Below, piece after piece: positions 54,516 to 63,459 of a stretch of 64,000 nt of DNA. This DNA is from Flavobacteriaceae bacterium LYZ1037 (lineage in GTDB: Bacteria > Bacteroidota > Bacteroidia > Flavobacteriales > Flavobacteriaceae). The stretch lies in assembly GCA_003144015.1 (NCBI GenBank), contig QFWS01000002.1, positions 186,001 to 250,000 of the forward strand. The letters run 5' to 3'. The notes below the pieces were generated by a model that made no database searches, had not been told where the DNA came from, and saw only the letters and a list, made by a program, of their open reading frames with translations. The stretch's first letter is position 1; the number at the start of each line of letters is the position of its first letter. The translations under genes were made by a program, and so were the position numbers.

Positions 54516-54551
54516 AAAAACCTCATGAGTTTTTAACAGATGAGGTTTTTT
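54516..54551 (-). terminator. Terminator after pepP
   Basis: AAAAACCTCAT pairs with ATGAGGTTTTT across a 13-base loop. On the minus strand it follows the pepP stop by about 20 bases and ends in a T run. Confidence 0.88.
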
Positions 54552-54571
54552 ATTCGCTAAAAGATTTTAAA

Positions 54572-55861
54572 TTAATTCATTAAATCTTCAATCTCTTCAG
54601 CTTCAATTGGAATGTTTTTCATCAAGTTAAAAGGTTCTCCTTTCTTTTGAATCACCACATCGTCTTCTAATCTTATACCAAAACCTTCAGCTGGAATATA
54701 GATTCCTGGCTCTACGGTAAAGACCATATTTTCTTGCATTGGTTCTGTTAAAATACCATAATCATGTGTGTCTAATCCCATGTGGTGAGAGGTGCCATGC
54801 ATGAAGTATTTCTTATACGCCGGCCAATCTGGGTTTTCGTTTTTTACATCAGTTTTATCCAATAGTTTTAAGCCTAATAATTCTGAAGTCATTAATTTTC
54901 CAACCTCCACATGGTAATCTTCCCAAATTGTTCCTGGTACTAATAATTTAGTGGCGTCATTTTTTACACGATTTACAGCATTATAAACTTCTTTCTGACG
55001 CTTGGTAAACCTGCCAGAAACAGGGATGGTTCTAGACATGTCGCTTGAATAATTAGCGTATTCTGCTCCTGCATCTATTAAGATTAAATCGCCTGCTTTG
55101 CATTGTTGATTGTTTTCAATATAATGCAACACATTTGCATTATTTCCTGAGGCAATAATTGGTGTGTAAGCAAATCCTTTAGAACGGTTTCTTAAAAATT
55201 CGTACATAAACTCAGCTTCAATTTCGTATTCCCAAACATTTGGTTTAACAAAATTTAAAACACGTTTAAAACCTTTTTCGGTAATATCGCAAGCTTGTTG
55301 TAATAAATCTAACTCTATAGAATCTTTAACTGAACGTAGCCTTTGCAAAATAGGATTGCTTTTGGCAACAGCATGTGCTGGGTATTTTTTCTTTAGCCAT
55401 TTATTAAAACGGTCTTCTCTAGTTTCTGTTTCAACATTAGCTCTATAATGCTCATTAGTATTAATATAGACAGTATCTGATTGAGACATTAATTCATGCA
55501 TTATTTTTTCAAAATCTTGTAGCCAATAAACAGTCTTAATCCCAGAAGTTTTAAGTGCTGCCTCTTTGGTTAATTTTTCACCTTCCCAAACTGCAATATG
55601 ATCGTTGGTTTCTTTTAAGAATAAAATTTCACGATGTTTCTCTTTTGGACAATCTGGAAATAATACCAAAATACTATCTTCTTGATCGACACCACTTAAA
55701 TAAAAAATATCTCGATTTTGTTGAAAAGGCATTGTGCTATCTGCTCCAATAGGATATATATCGTTCGAATTAAAAACAGCTAAACTGTTGGGCTTCATTT
55801 TAGCAGTAAAGTTTTTACGGTTTTTTATAAAAAGGTTGTTGTTGATTAAATGATATTTCAT
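54572..55861 (-). CDS. pepP: Xaa-Pro aminopeptidase (aminopeptidase P)
   Basis: A cytoplasmic metalloaminopeptidase removing N-terminal residues before proline. Start MKYHLINNNLFIKNRKNF at 55861 is typical; an in-frame ATG at 55879 falls inside a leader stem-loop. The N-terminal creatinase-like domain is followed by the pita-bread catalytic domain with metal ligands in LIDAGAEYANYSSDMSRT, FMHGTSHHMGLDTHD, FTVEPGIYI and GIRLEDDVVI. At ~429 residues the length is normal. Confidence 0.95.
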   Translation of the reverse strand: MKYHLINNNLFIKNRKNFTAKMKPNSLAVFNSNDIYPIGADSTMPFQQNRDIFYLSGVDQEDSILVLFPDCPKEKHREILFLKETNDHIAVWEGEKLTKEAALKTSGIKTVYWLQDFEKIMHELMSQSDTVYINTNEHYRANVETETREDRFNKWLKKKYPAHAVAKSNPILQRLRSVKDSIELDLLQQACDITEKGFKRVLNFVKPNVWEYEIEAEFMYEFLRNRSKGFAYTPIIASGNNANVLHYIENNQQCKAGDLILIDAGAEYANYSSDMSRTIPVSGRFTKRQKEVYNAVNRVKNDATKLLVPGTIWEDYHVEVGKLMTSELLGLKLLDKTDVKNENPDWPAYKKYFMHGTSHHMGLDTHDYGILTEPMQENMVFTVEPGIYIPAEGFGIRLEDDVVIQKKGEPFNLMKNIPIEAEEIEDLMN

Positions 55862-55877
55862 AAAAAATTTATTTTTC

Positions 55878-55897
55878 ATTTCCGTCTCTCAGGAAAT
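55878..55897 (-). promoter_or_regulatory. Stem-loop in the pepP leader
   Basis: ATTTCC-GTCTCTCA-GGAAAT is a 6-bp stem with an 8-base loop, 16 bases before the pepP start on the minus strand. It shares the TTTCCG...TCTC...GGAA frame with the stem before radA. Confidence 0.5.
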
Positions 55898-55937
55898 TAT
55901 ATTAATTGTTTCATCAAAAATACGGATTTCCTTTTGG

Positions 55938-55945
55938 CAAATATA
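55938..55945 (-). promoter_or_regulatory. -7 promoter element of pepP
   Basis: Minus-strand TATATTTG matches TAnnTTTG, 77 bases upstream of the start codon, leaving a leader that contains the stem-loop at 55878-55897. Confidence 0.6.
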
Positions 55946-56061
55946 AAAGACGACTTACTTTATAAAATATTTAACTGAAACATACTTTTTGGTTGCTTTT
56001 CAAGTTATTAATATGAATTTATAAGTCATTATTTTGCTTTACTAATAAATAATCCCAAGTT

Positions 56062-56946
56062 ATGAAATTACTAAAATCTCTTTTTTTATTATCTGTATTA
56101 TTTTTTTACTCTTGTAATAACAATGAGGATATAGATTGTTGTATAGATCTGGAGTCGGAATCTGAAGCTAATTTAATTATAAAACTAAAGTTTGATCCCA
56201 ATCAAGAACGATTAAATAATATTGGGCAACCGGCAAGTGTTCCAGTAGGTAATGCAGCTCAATCGCCAACCATTTCTAAAATGAGTGCTAATTATATTGA
56301 GTTTGCTCAGGATGCTTTAACGGGTTTAGGTGATGGTGAAATTATTTTTGAAGGCGTTAAAACAACAGCCGGAGGACCAGAAGCAATCGATTTTCAAAAT
56401 GCTGTTTTTGCAGGAAATAATGAGGTGTTCTTATCAGTTCCACTTAGTCAAGTAGCTCCAGGAGATTACAATTGGGTTCGGGTGTCTTTGGCTTACCAAG
56501 AAGGAGATATTGACTTATTGGTTAATGGTGTAGATTACACAGGAACATTAGCCAGTTTTGTAGGTTATAACACCTATGTTTCTTCATTCAATTTAAATGG
56601 AAGCACCTTTAGTGTTAACGAAAATAAATTACAAGGATTTTGGGCTTTTGAAACGTTAGGTTTCACCTCTCAAGGTCAAGCGCCTCCTGGAGCAACAACA
56701 GTACCTAATCCATTATTTGACTCATCACCAATACCTCAAGGGTCTTGTGTAGTAACTGGACAATTTGAAAATGGATTAACTCTAACTGGAAACGAAATTG
56801 AAAATGTGGTGGTTACCTTATCTTTTTCAATTAACAATAGTTTTGAATGGACCGAAGTCAATGCCGACGGGAAATATGAACCTGAAGCTGGCGAACAAGT
56901 TGTTGATATGGGATTGAGAGGGTTGAAGCCTATGGTTTCCAACTAA
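56062..56946 (+). CDS. Uncharacterised lipoprotein
   Basis: I do not recognise this 294-residue protein. It has a lipoprotein signal (FFYSC, then NNNEDIDCC). The mature part has beta-rich phrases such as ANLIIKLKFDPNQERLNN, GDYNWVRVSLAYQEGDIDL, NLNGSTFSVNENKLQGFWAFE and VVVTLSFSINNSFEWTEVNADG. The NEDIDCC stretch recalls DDEIICC of the MbnP-like lipoprotein (45762-46553). A distant relation to that beta-sandwich family is possible but not shown. Monocistronic. Confidence 0.8.
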   Translation: MKLLKSLFLLSVLFFYSCNNNEDIDCCIDLESESEANLIIKLKFDPNQERLNNIGQPASVPVGNAAQSPTISKMSANYIEFAQDALTGLGDGEIIFEGVKTTAGGPEAIDFQNAVFAGNNEVFLSVPLSQVAPGDYNWVRVSLAYQEGDIDLLVNGVDYTGTLASFVGYNTYVSSFNLNGSTFSVNENKLQGFWAFETLGFTSQGQAPPGATTVPNPLFDSSPIPQGSCVVTGQFENGLTLTGNEIENVVVTLSFSINNSFEWTEVNADGKYEPEAGEQVVDMGLRGLKPMVSN

Positions 56947-57003
56947 TCGACTTTTTGTTTTTGTTTAAAATCATTCTAAATACTTATATTAAAGTGCTTC
57001 GCT

Positions 57004-57035
57004 TTTGTCTAAAACTGATTGGAAGTGTATCTTTG
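57004..57035 (+). promoter_or_regulatory. Full Bacteroidota promoter of sdhCAB
   Basis: A -33 TTTG (57004-57007), a 20-base spacer and a -7 TATCTTTG (57028-57035) match the consensus closely, 25 bases before the sdhC ATG. It is the best promoter in the window. Confidence 0.85.
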
Positions 57036-57059
57036 TTAGATATAAATTAAACTTCAACA

Positions 57060-57731
57060 ATGAGCGGAATTTTGAATTCTTCGATTGGAAGAAAATTTGC
57101 CATGGCACTTTCGGCACTCTTCCTAATGATTTTTTTACTACAACACTTTGCAATTAACTTAATGTCAGTATTTAGTGCAGACACCTTTAATGAGGTATCT
57201 CATTTTATGGGAACCAATTGGTTAATTCAATTTGTTATGCAACCCATCCTAATGTTTGGTGTGTTGTTCCATTTTATCATGGGTTTTGTGTTAGAAATTA
57301 GAAACAGAAAAGCAAGACACATTAGTTATGCCAAAAATAATGGTGCTGCCAATTCAACATGGATGAGCAGAAACATGATTTACAGTGGACTTTTCATTTT
57401 AATTTTCTTAATTATTCACTTTTTAGATTTTTGGTTTCCAGAAATTAATACCAAATATATAATTGGTGACATGTCTGGAATGCACGATGGTGAATTTAGA
57501 TATTTTCATGAATTACAGGAAAAATTTGTTCCAATTTGGCGTGTAGCCTTATACTGCATAGGTTTCGTGTTTTTAGCACTTCATCTATTACATGGTTTTA
57601 ATTCTGCTTTCCAATCTGTTGGAGCAAATAACAAATACACAAAAGGATTAAAAGGATTTGGAAAAGCATATGCGATTCTTATTCCATTAGGATTTATCGT
57701 TATTGCGTTATTTCATCATTTTAATCACTAA
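57060..57731 (+). CDS. sdhC: Succinate dehydrogenase cytochrome b subunit
   Basis: The membrane anchor of the b558-type succinate dehydrogenase/fumarate reductase. The 223-residue protein has five hydrophobic helices with haem-ligand histidines in [23 protein letters not shown] and [12 protein letters not shown] single subunit binds two haems in this class, so no sdhD is expected. It is first in the operon, after a canonical promoter. Confidence 0.95.
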   Translation: MSGILNSSIGRKFAMALSALFLMIFLLQHFAINLMSVFSADTFNEVSHFMGTNWLIQFVMQPILMFGVLFHFIMGFVLEIRNRKARHISYAKNNGAANSTWMSRNMIYSGLFILIFLIIHFLDFWFPEINTKYIIGDMSGMHDGEFRYFHELQEKFVPIWRVALYCIGFVFLALHLLHGFNSAFQSVGANNKYTKGLKGFGKAYAILIPLGFIVIALFHHFNH

Positions 57732-57745
57732 AAAATATATCTAAT

Positions 57746-59758
57746 ATGGCTTTAGATTCTAAAATACCAGAAGGTCCAATTGCAGACAAATGGACTAATT
57801 ATAAAAACAACATCAATCTTGTTAATCCTGCAAACAAACGTAACATCGATGTTATTGTAGTTGGAACAGGATTAGCAGGAGGCTCAGCTTCTGCTACTCT
57901 AGCAGAGCTTGGGTATAACGTTAAAGCATTTTGTTTTCAAGATTCTCCAAGACGTGCACATTCTATTGCAGCACAAGGTGGGATTAATGCAGCAAAAAAT
58001 TATCAAGGTGATGGAGATTCTACTTATAGATTGTTTTATGATACTGTAAAAGGAGGAGATTACCGTTCTCGTGAAGCTAATGTCTATCGGTTAGCAGAAG
58101 TTTCTGCAAATATTATCGATCAATGTGTGGCACAAGGTGTTCCTTTTGCTCGTGAATATGGAGGGTATTTAGACAACCGTTCGTTTGGTGGGGTTTTGGT
58201 TTCCAGAACATTTTATGCTGCTGGACAAACAGGACAACAATTATTATTAGGGGCATATTCTGCTATGAACCGTCAAATTGGTCGTGGTAAAATTAAAATG
58301 TACAACCGTCACGAAATGTTAGACGTGGTTGTTGTAGATGGAAAAGCACGTGGCATTATAACTCGTAACCTAATTACTGGTGAGATTGAAAGACATTCAG
58401 CACATGCTGTTGTGCTTGGAACTGGTGGTTATGGTAACGTTTTCTTTCTTTCAACAAATGCTATGGGTTCAAATGTAACAGCTGCTTGGAAAGCTCATAA
58501 ACGTGGTGCTTACTTTGCAAACCCTTGTTATACACAAATTCACCCAACATGTATTCCTGTTTCGGGAGATCATCAGTCTAAACTTACATTGATGTCTGAA
58601 TCTTTACGTAATGATGGACGTATTTGGGTGCCAAAAAGAAAAGAAGATGTCGAAGCCATAAGATCTGGAAAATTAAAACCAAAAGAGTTAAAAGAAGAAG
58701 ACAGAGATTATTACTTAGAACGTCGTTATCCAGCCTTTGGAAACTTAGTACCTAGAGATGTGGCATCTCGTGCAGCCAAAGAGCGTTGCGATGCAGGTTT
58801 TGGAGTCAATGCTACTGGTGAAGCCGTTTTTTTAGATTTTGCTTCTGCTATTCAACGCTACGGAAAAGAACAAGCGCTTATTCATCATTTAGATGTCAAC
58901 GATGCTGCTTTAGTGAAAAAATTAGGACAAGAAGTTGTCAAGAATAAATACGGAAACTTATTCCAGATGTACGAGAAAATTGTAGATCAAGACCCATATA
59001 ATACACCTATGATGATTTATCCTGCTGTGCATTATACGATGGGAGGTATTTGGGTTGACTATAACTTAATGACAACTGTTCCTGGGTTATATTGTATTGG
59101 TGAAGCTAATTTTTCAGATCATGGAGCTAATAGACTTGGAGCTTCAGCTTTAATGCAAGGCTTGGCTGATGGATATTTTGTATTGCCTTATACGATAGGA
59201 GATTATCTATCAAATGATATCCGAACTGGACCAATTTCTACAGACTCAAAAGAATTTGAGGAAGCTGAAAAAGGTGTTAGAGACCAAATCAATCATTTAA
59301 TAAATAATAAAGGAACACACACAGTAGACCATTTCCATAAGAAACTTGGAAAAATCATGTGGAATAAAGTTGGAATGGCAAGAAACGTTCAAGGTCTAAC
59401 CGAAGCCATTAAAGAAATAAAAGAACTTCGTGCAGAATTCTGGAAAGATGTTAAAGTGCCTGGAACTAACGAAGAATTTAACGATGAGTTAGCAAAAGCT
59501 GGACGTGTTGCCGATTATTTAGAATTAGGAGAGTTGTTCGCAAAGGATGCTTTACATCGAGAAGAATCTTGTGGTGGGCACTTTAGAGAAGATGCTGTTG
59601 AGCTTGATGGTGAGCAAAAAGGAGAGGCAAAACGTGACGATGAAAATTTTGCTTATGTAGCTGCATGGGAATATAAAGGAGAGCCAAGCGATGCGGTTCT
59701 TCATAAAGAAGATTTAGAGTTTAAAGATATTGAATTAAAACAAAGAAGTTACAAATAG
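57746..59758 (+). CDS. sdhA: Succinate dehydrogenase/fumarate reductase flavoprotein
   Basis: The catalytic flavoprotein oxidising succinate to fumarate. FAD site [19 protein letters not shown] near residues 37-55, the flavin-histidyl region [17 protein letters not shown], substrate-binding HPTCIP and [10 protein letters not shown], and [18 protein letters not shown] near 450. At 670 residues it matches the long class. 14 bases after sdhC. Confidence 0.97.
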   Translation: MALDSKIPEGPIADKWTNYKNNINLVNPANKRNIDVIVVGTGLAGGSASATLAELGYNVKAFCFQDSPRRAHSIAAQGGINAAKNYQGDGDSTYRLFYDTVKGGDYRSREANVYRLAEVSANIIDQCVAQGVPFAREYGGYLDNRSFGGVLVSRTFYAAGQTGQQLLLGAYSAMNRQIGRGKIKMYNRHEMLDVVVVDGKARGIITRNLITGEIERHSAHAVVLGTGGYGNVFFLSTNAMGSNVTAAWKAHKRGAYFANPCYTQIHPTCIPVSGDHQSKLTLMSESLRNDGRIWVPKRKEDVEAIRSGKLKPKELKEEDRDYYLERRYPAFGNLVPRDVASRAAKERCDAGFGVNATGEAVFLDFASAIQRYGKEQALIHHLDVNDAALVKKLGQEVVKNKYGNLFQMYEKIVDQDPYNTPMMIYPAVHYTMGGIWVDYNLMTTVPGLYCIGEANFSDHGANRLGASALMQGLADGYFVLPYTIGDYLSNDIRTGPISTDSKEFEEAEKGVRDQINHLINNKGTHTVDHFHKKLGKIMWNKVGMARNVQGLTEAIKEIKELRAEFWKDVKVPGTNEEFNDELAKAGRVADYLELGELFAKDALHREESCGGHFREDAVELDGEQKGEAKRDDENFAYVAAWEYKGEPSDAVLHKEDLEFKDIELKQRSYK

Positions 59759-59765
59759 GAAAGCT

Positions 59766-60512
59766 ATGAATTTAACGTTAAAAATATGGCGTCAAAAAAA
59801 CGCTAAAGATAAAGGAGGTTTAGTTGATTATAAAGTCAATGATGTCTCTCCAGATATGTCTTTCCTTGAAATGCTGGACGTTTTAAATGAAGACTTAATT
59901 AATAAAGACGAAGAGCCTGTAGCTTTCGATCACGATTGTCGTGAAGGGATTTGTGGTATGTGTTCACTTTATATTAATGGAGAAGCACATGGTCCAGACA
60001 GAGGTGTTACTACCTGTCAGTTACATATGCGAATGTTTAAAGATGGAGATACAATTTATATCGAACCATTTAGAGCAGCAGCTTTTCCAGTAATTAAAGA
60101 TTTAATAGTAGATAGAACATCTTTCGATCGTATCCAACATGCTGGAGGGTTTATTTCTGTAAACACCTCTGGTAATACCATAGATGCGAATGCTATTCCA
60201 ATTAATAAACACGATGCAGATACAGCTTTTGATGCAGCTACCTGTATTGGTTGTGGTGCTTGTGTTGCTAGTTGTAAAAACTCTAGTGCCATGTTATTTG
60301 TGTCTGCAAAAGTATCTCAGTTTGCTTTGTTACCACAAGGGAAAATTGAAGCTACAGATAGAGTTTTAAATATGGTAAAACAAATGGACGACGAAGGTTT
60401 TGGTAACTGTACCAATACTGGAGCTTGTGAAGTAGAATGCCCAAAAGGAATTTCACTTGAAAATATTGCTCGTATGAATAGAGAGTATTTAAAAGCAAGT
60501 TTAAAAGGGTAA
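59766..60512 (+). CDS. sdhB: Succinate dehydrogenase/fumarate reductase iron-sulfur subunit
   Basis: The electron-transfer subunit linking flavin to haem. [2Fe-2S] ligands in CREGICGMC and TTC; [4Fe-4S]/[3Fe-4S] ligands in [11 protein letters not shown] and [16 protein letters not shown]. At 248 residues the length is normal. It begins 7 bases after sdhA and ends at a terminator. Confidence 0.97.
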   Translation: MNLTLKIWRQKNAKDKGGLVDYKVNDVSPDMSFLEMLDVLNEDLINKDEEPVAFDHDCREGICGMCSLYINGEAHGPDRGVTTCQLHMRMFKDGDTIYIEPFRAAAFPVIKDLIVDRTSFDRIQHAGGFISVNTSGNTIDANAIPINKHDADTAFDAATCIGCGACVASCKNSSAMLFVSAKVSQFALLPQGKIEATDRVLNMVKQMDDEGFGNCTNTGACEVECPKGISLENIARMNREYLKASLKG

Positions 60513-60558
60513 TTTATTCCTGTGAAACAGGTAACTTATAAATCAATTTCAATTATTA

Positions 60559-60585
60559 AATCCCAAGCTATGTCTTGGGATTTTT
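60559..60585 (+). terminator. Rho-independent terminator after sdhB
   Basis: AATCCCAAG-CTATGT-CTTGGGATT is a perfect 9-bp stem followed by a T run. It lies just before the MutS-like gene. Confidence 0.92.
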
Positions 60586-60610
60586 GTTTCTTTACAGTTC
60601 AATTTTCGTT

Positions 60611-62380
60611 ATGAATCATCCGAGTACATTTTATAAACAGCAACTTGAAAAACATCAACAAGACTTAAAGAAATTCAATAAGAAATTAATTGGAATGAGT
60701 AGTTTGAGACTGCTTATTTTTTTACTTGTGTTTGCTGGAATTTATGTCACGTTTAACATGTGGCAAGTGGCCTTAGGAATAGGAATTATTGGAGTTACCA
60801 TCTTTATTTTCTTATTGTCAAAATACACAGATATTAAGCGCTTACGAGATGTTAGTAAAGCTTTGGTAGCAATAAATGAAGAAGAAATAAAAATTGCTTC
60901 AGGAGATTTTCATCATAGAGATACAGGCGAACAATTTCAGGATCCACTTCATTATTATAGTTTAGATATCGATTTATTTGGAAGAGGATCTTTCTTTCAA
61001 TTTATAAATAGAACCACTATAAATGAAGGTGCAGAAACTTTGGCGAAAGCTTTAATAGCAAATGTTATTGATGAGATAGAATTAAAACAAAAGGCCGTTA
61101 AAGAATTAGCAGATAAACCAGAATGGCGACAACAGTATTCAGCTTTTGCAACATTAATTGAAGCAGAGACACCAGCTGTAAAAATAATAAAATGGTTAAA
61201 TAGTCATGAAGTATTTCTCCCAAAAATAATGACATGGTTGCCAAAAGTTTTTTCTTTAGCATCTATAGTGGTTGTAGCTCTTGGAATATTTAAAATAATA
61301 AGTTTAGGTTTTGTTGGTTACTGGTTGTTATTAGGTCTAATTATTACTGGATTGTACCTAAAAAAAATTAACATCTTAGCAAGTCATACAGACAAAGTAA
61401 GAGATACCTTTAGACAATATGCATTGCTTCTTAAGCAAATTGAGAACGAGACTTTTTCTTCAGAATTATTAAAAAATAAGCAAGCATATATTCAGCAAGA
61501 ACACAAAAAAGCATCCGACATATTTTCTAAATTTTCAAAACATTTAGATGCATTAGACAATAGAAATAATATGATTTCTGCCATCTTTGGAAACGGTTTT
61601 TTTCTTTCAGATTTAAAAAACACATACAACATTGAACAGTGGATTTCTCAATATAAAACAACAGTGTTTCACTGGTTTGAAGTGGTTTCGTTTTTCGAGG
61701 CCTATAACAGCTTAGGAAATTATGCCTTTAATCACCCAGAGTATGTATTCCCAGAAATTGTAGCCACTAAAACAGTTATTGAAGCTGTAGATTTAGGGCA
61801 TCCATTATTAGATAAAAATAAACGCGTGGCTAGCAATTTAGAAATCCATAATCAGGAATTCTTTATTGTAACTGGAGCTAATATGGCTGGGAAAAGCACA
61901 TTTTTAAGAACGGTTTCTTTGCATATTATTATGGCAAATACAGGTTTGCCAGTTTGTGCAACTTCTAGTAAATATGCTCCAGTAAAACTAGTAACAAGCA
62001 TGCGAACAAGCGATTCTTTAACTGATGATAGTAGTTATTTCTTTTCAGAATTAACCAGACTGAAGTTTATTGTTGATGAAATTGCAAAAGACTCTTATTT
62101 CATTATTTTAGACGAAATTTTAAAAGGGACAAACTCTACAGACAAAGCTATTGGTTCTCGTAAGTTTGTTGAAAAACTGGTTGCAGGAAATGCCACTGGA
62201 ATTATAGCAACACACGATTTAAGTTTGTGTGAAATTTCCAAAGAATTATCCGAAGTTAAAAACCACTTTTTTGATGCTCAAATAATTAATGATGAACTTT
62301 TTTTCGATTATAAATTTAAAGATGGTATTTGCCAAAATATGAATGCGAGTTTCTTATTGAAAAAGATGGAGATTATTTAG
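60611..62380 (+). CDS. Membrane-anchored MutS-family ATPase
   Basis: From ATG 60611 (MNHPSTFYKQQLEKHQ) the product is ~589 residues. Two hydrophobic pairs are visible: near 36-78 (LLIFLLVFAGIYVTF, ALGIGIIGVTIFIFLL) and near 215-262 (VFSLASIVVVALGIF, YWLLLGLIITGLYL). The C-terminal MutS ATPase domain shows GANMAGKSTFLRTVS (Walker A, about 422-436), LTDDSSYFFSELTRL, ILDEILKGTNSTD (Walker B/D-loop) and IIATHDLS. The mismatch-recognition and connector domains of MutS are absent. It is therefore not a conventional mismatch-repair protein. Its promoter was not identified; the terminator of sdhB lies 25 bases before the ATG. Confidence 0.9.
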   Translation: MNHPSTFYKQQLEKHQQDLKKFNKKLIGMSSLRLLIFLLVFAGIYVTFNMWQVALGIGIIGVTIFIFLLSKYTDIKRLRDVSKALVAINEEEIKIASGDFHHRDTGEQFQDPLHYYSLDIDLFGRGSFFQFINRTTINEGAETLAKALIANVIDEIELKQKAVKELADKPEWRQQYSAFATLIEAETPAVKIIKWLNSHEVFLPKIMTWLPKVFSLASIVVVALGIFKIISLGFVGYWLLLGLIITGLYLKKINILASHTDKVRDTFRQYALLLKQIENETFSSELLKNKQAYIQQEHKKASDIFSKFSKHLDALDNRNNMISAIFGNGFFLSDLKNTYNIEQWISQYKTTVFHWFEVVSFFEAYNSLGNYAFNHPEYVFPEIVATKTVIEAVDLGHPLLDKNKRVASNLEIHNQEFFIVTGANMAGKSTFLRTVSLHIIMANTGLPVCATSSKYAPVKLVTSMRTSDSLTDDSSYFFSELTRLKFIVDEIAKDSYFIILDEILKGTNSTDKAIGSRKFVEKLVAGNATGIIATHDLSLCEISKELSEVKNHFFDAQIINDELFFDYKFKDGICQNMNASFLLKKMEII

Positions 62381-63264
62381 CTTTTTTTTATCTTTTCAAT
62401 CATTTCAACAGCATTTTTATCGTCTGGCTTTAAACTTAAAACTTTATAATAATTCTTTAGGGCTTCTGTGTTATTTTCAGATTTATAATAGGCTTCCCCT
62501 AAGCTATCGTACACATTGTATTTATAGGGGAATATTTTCGTATTTAAATCGAAAACATACAAAGCTTTATCAATGTCATTTGCTCTTAAATAAACATAAC
62601 CTAAAGTATTTAATTCTCTGCTGCCTTTTACATACTCAGATAGCATAGAAACCAGTCTGTTTTCATCTTTTTGTAAACTATCTATTGTAATTTCTGCTAA
62701 TTGATTTTGCAAAAAATTTGCTGCAGGATAATTTGGTGTATAACGCTTTCCATTTGCAATATTAAGCATATCACGCTCTAAAGTTTCAACAGGATGTTCT
62801 ACAATTCTATTTGTTTCTTTACCATCTTTTAAAAAAATAATAGTTGGTACTCTATGAATTCGCATACCCTTTTCTTCGCCATTTGGCCCTTTTTTATAAG
62901 CTGCATCTGAATGGTCTAGAGCAATAACTTCTAATTGGTTTTCAGGAAAATTTGCAGTTTCCAAAATGCTGTATAATCTGGGAACTTCTTGTTTACTGTC
63001 TCCACACCAAGTTCCTAAAAACACTTTGATTGTATATTGATTTAGAGAATCTTTTAATTTTTCTACTATTTTTTCATTTACCTCATAATCGTCATAATTT
63101 TTAGTAAACCACTCCTTAAATGGCGCCTTAGAAAGACCTTCTTTATTAATAGTCCCTAAGAGCATGTCTTTGCCTCCTTCATCTAAAACATGTTGGTTTA
63201 AAGTCTGCGACTCAATAATTGAAAAACTTAAAAGAGCGATTGCTATTAGTATTGTTCGTTTCAT
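62377..63264 (-). CDS. Exported thioredoxin-fold protein with TPR tail
   Basis: The 295-residue protein has a signal peptide (1-19, IIESQ), a thioredoxin-like domain with GTWCGDSKQEVPRLYSI near residue 84, a CxxS active site with only one cysteine, and RVPTIIFLKDG (cis-Pro region). Two TPR-like repeats follow (NTLGYVYLRANDIDKALYVF; YDSLGEAYYKSENNTEALKNY). The single cysteine suggests binding, monothiol or isomerase activity rather than a dithiol reductase. Its stop overlaps the MutS-like gene stop by three bases. Confidence 0.88.
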   Translation of the reverse strand: MKRTILIAIALLSFSIIESQTLNQHVLDEGGKDMLLGTINKEGLSKAPFKEWFTKNYDDYEVNEKIVEKLKDSLNQYTIKVFLGTWCGDSKQEVPRLYSILETANFPENQLEVIALDHSDAAYKKGPNGEEKGMRIHRVPTIIFLKDGKETNRIVEHPVETLERDMLNIANGKRYTPNYPAANFLQNQLAEITIDSLQKDENRLVSMLSEYVKGSRELNTLGYVYLRANDIDKALYVFDLNTKIFPYKYNVYDSLGEAYYKSENNTEALKNYYKVLSLKPDDKNAVEMIEKIKKS

Positions 63265-63459
63265 AATTGTTTCGTTTTTTTTATAAAAGTATGATGTTAA
63301 GAGTCTAGTAACTAATTATCTGTATTTTCAACATATTTAAATATACCAAAGGGGGTTTTTTAGGTATAAATGGTTGTTTGTTGCTTTATTATTGACTTTT
63401 GTACATTTAGTTTGATGGAATAAATAATTCTATTTACTTTCAACAAAAGATAATTTAAC

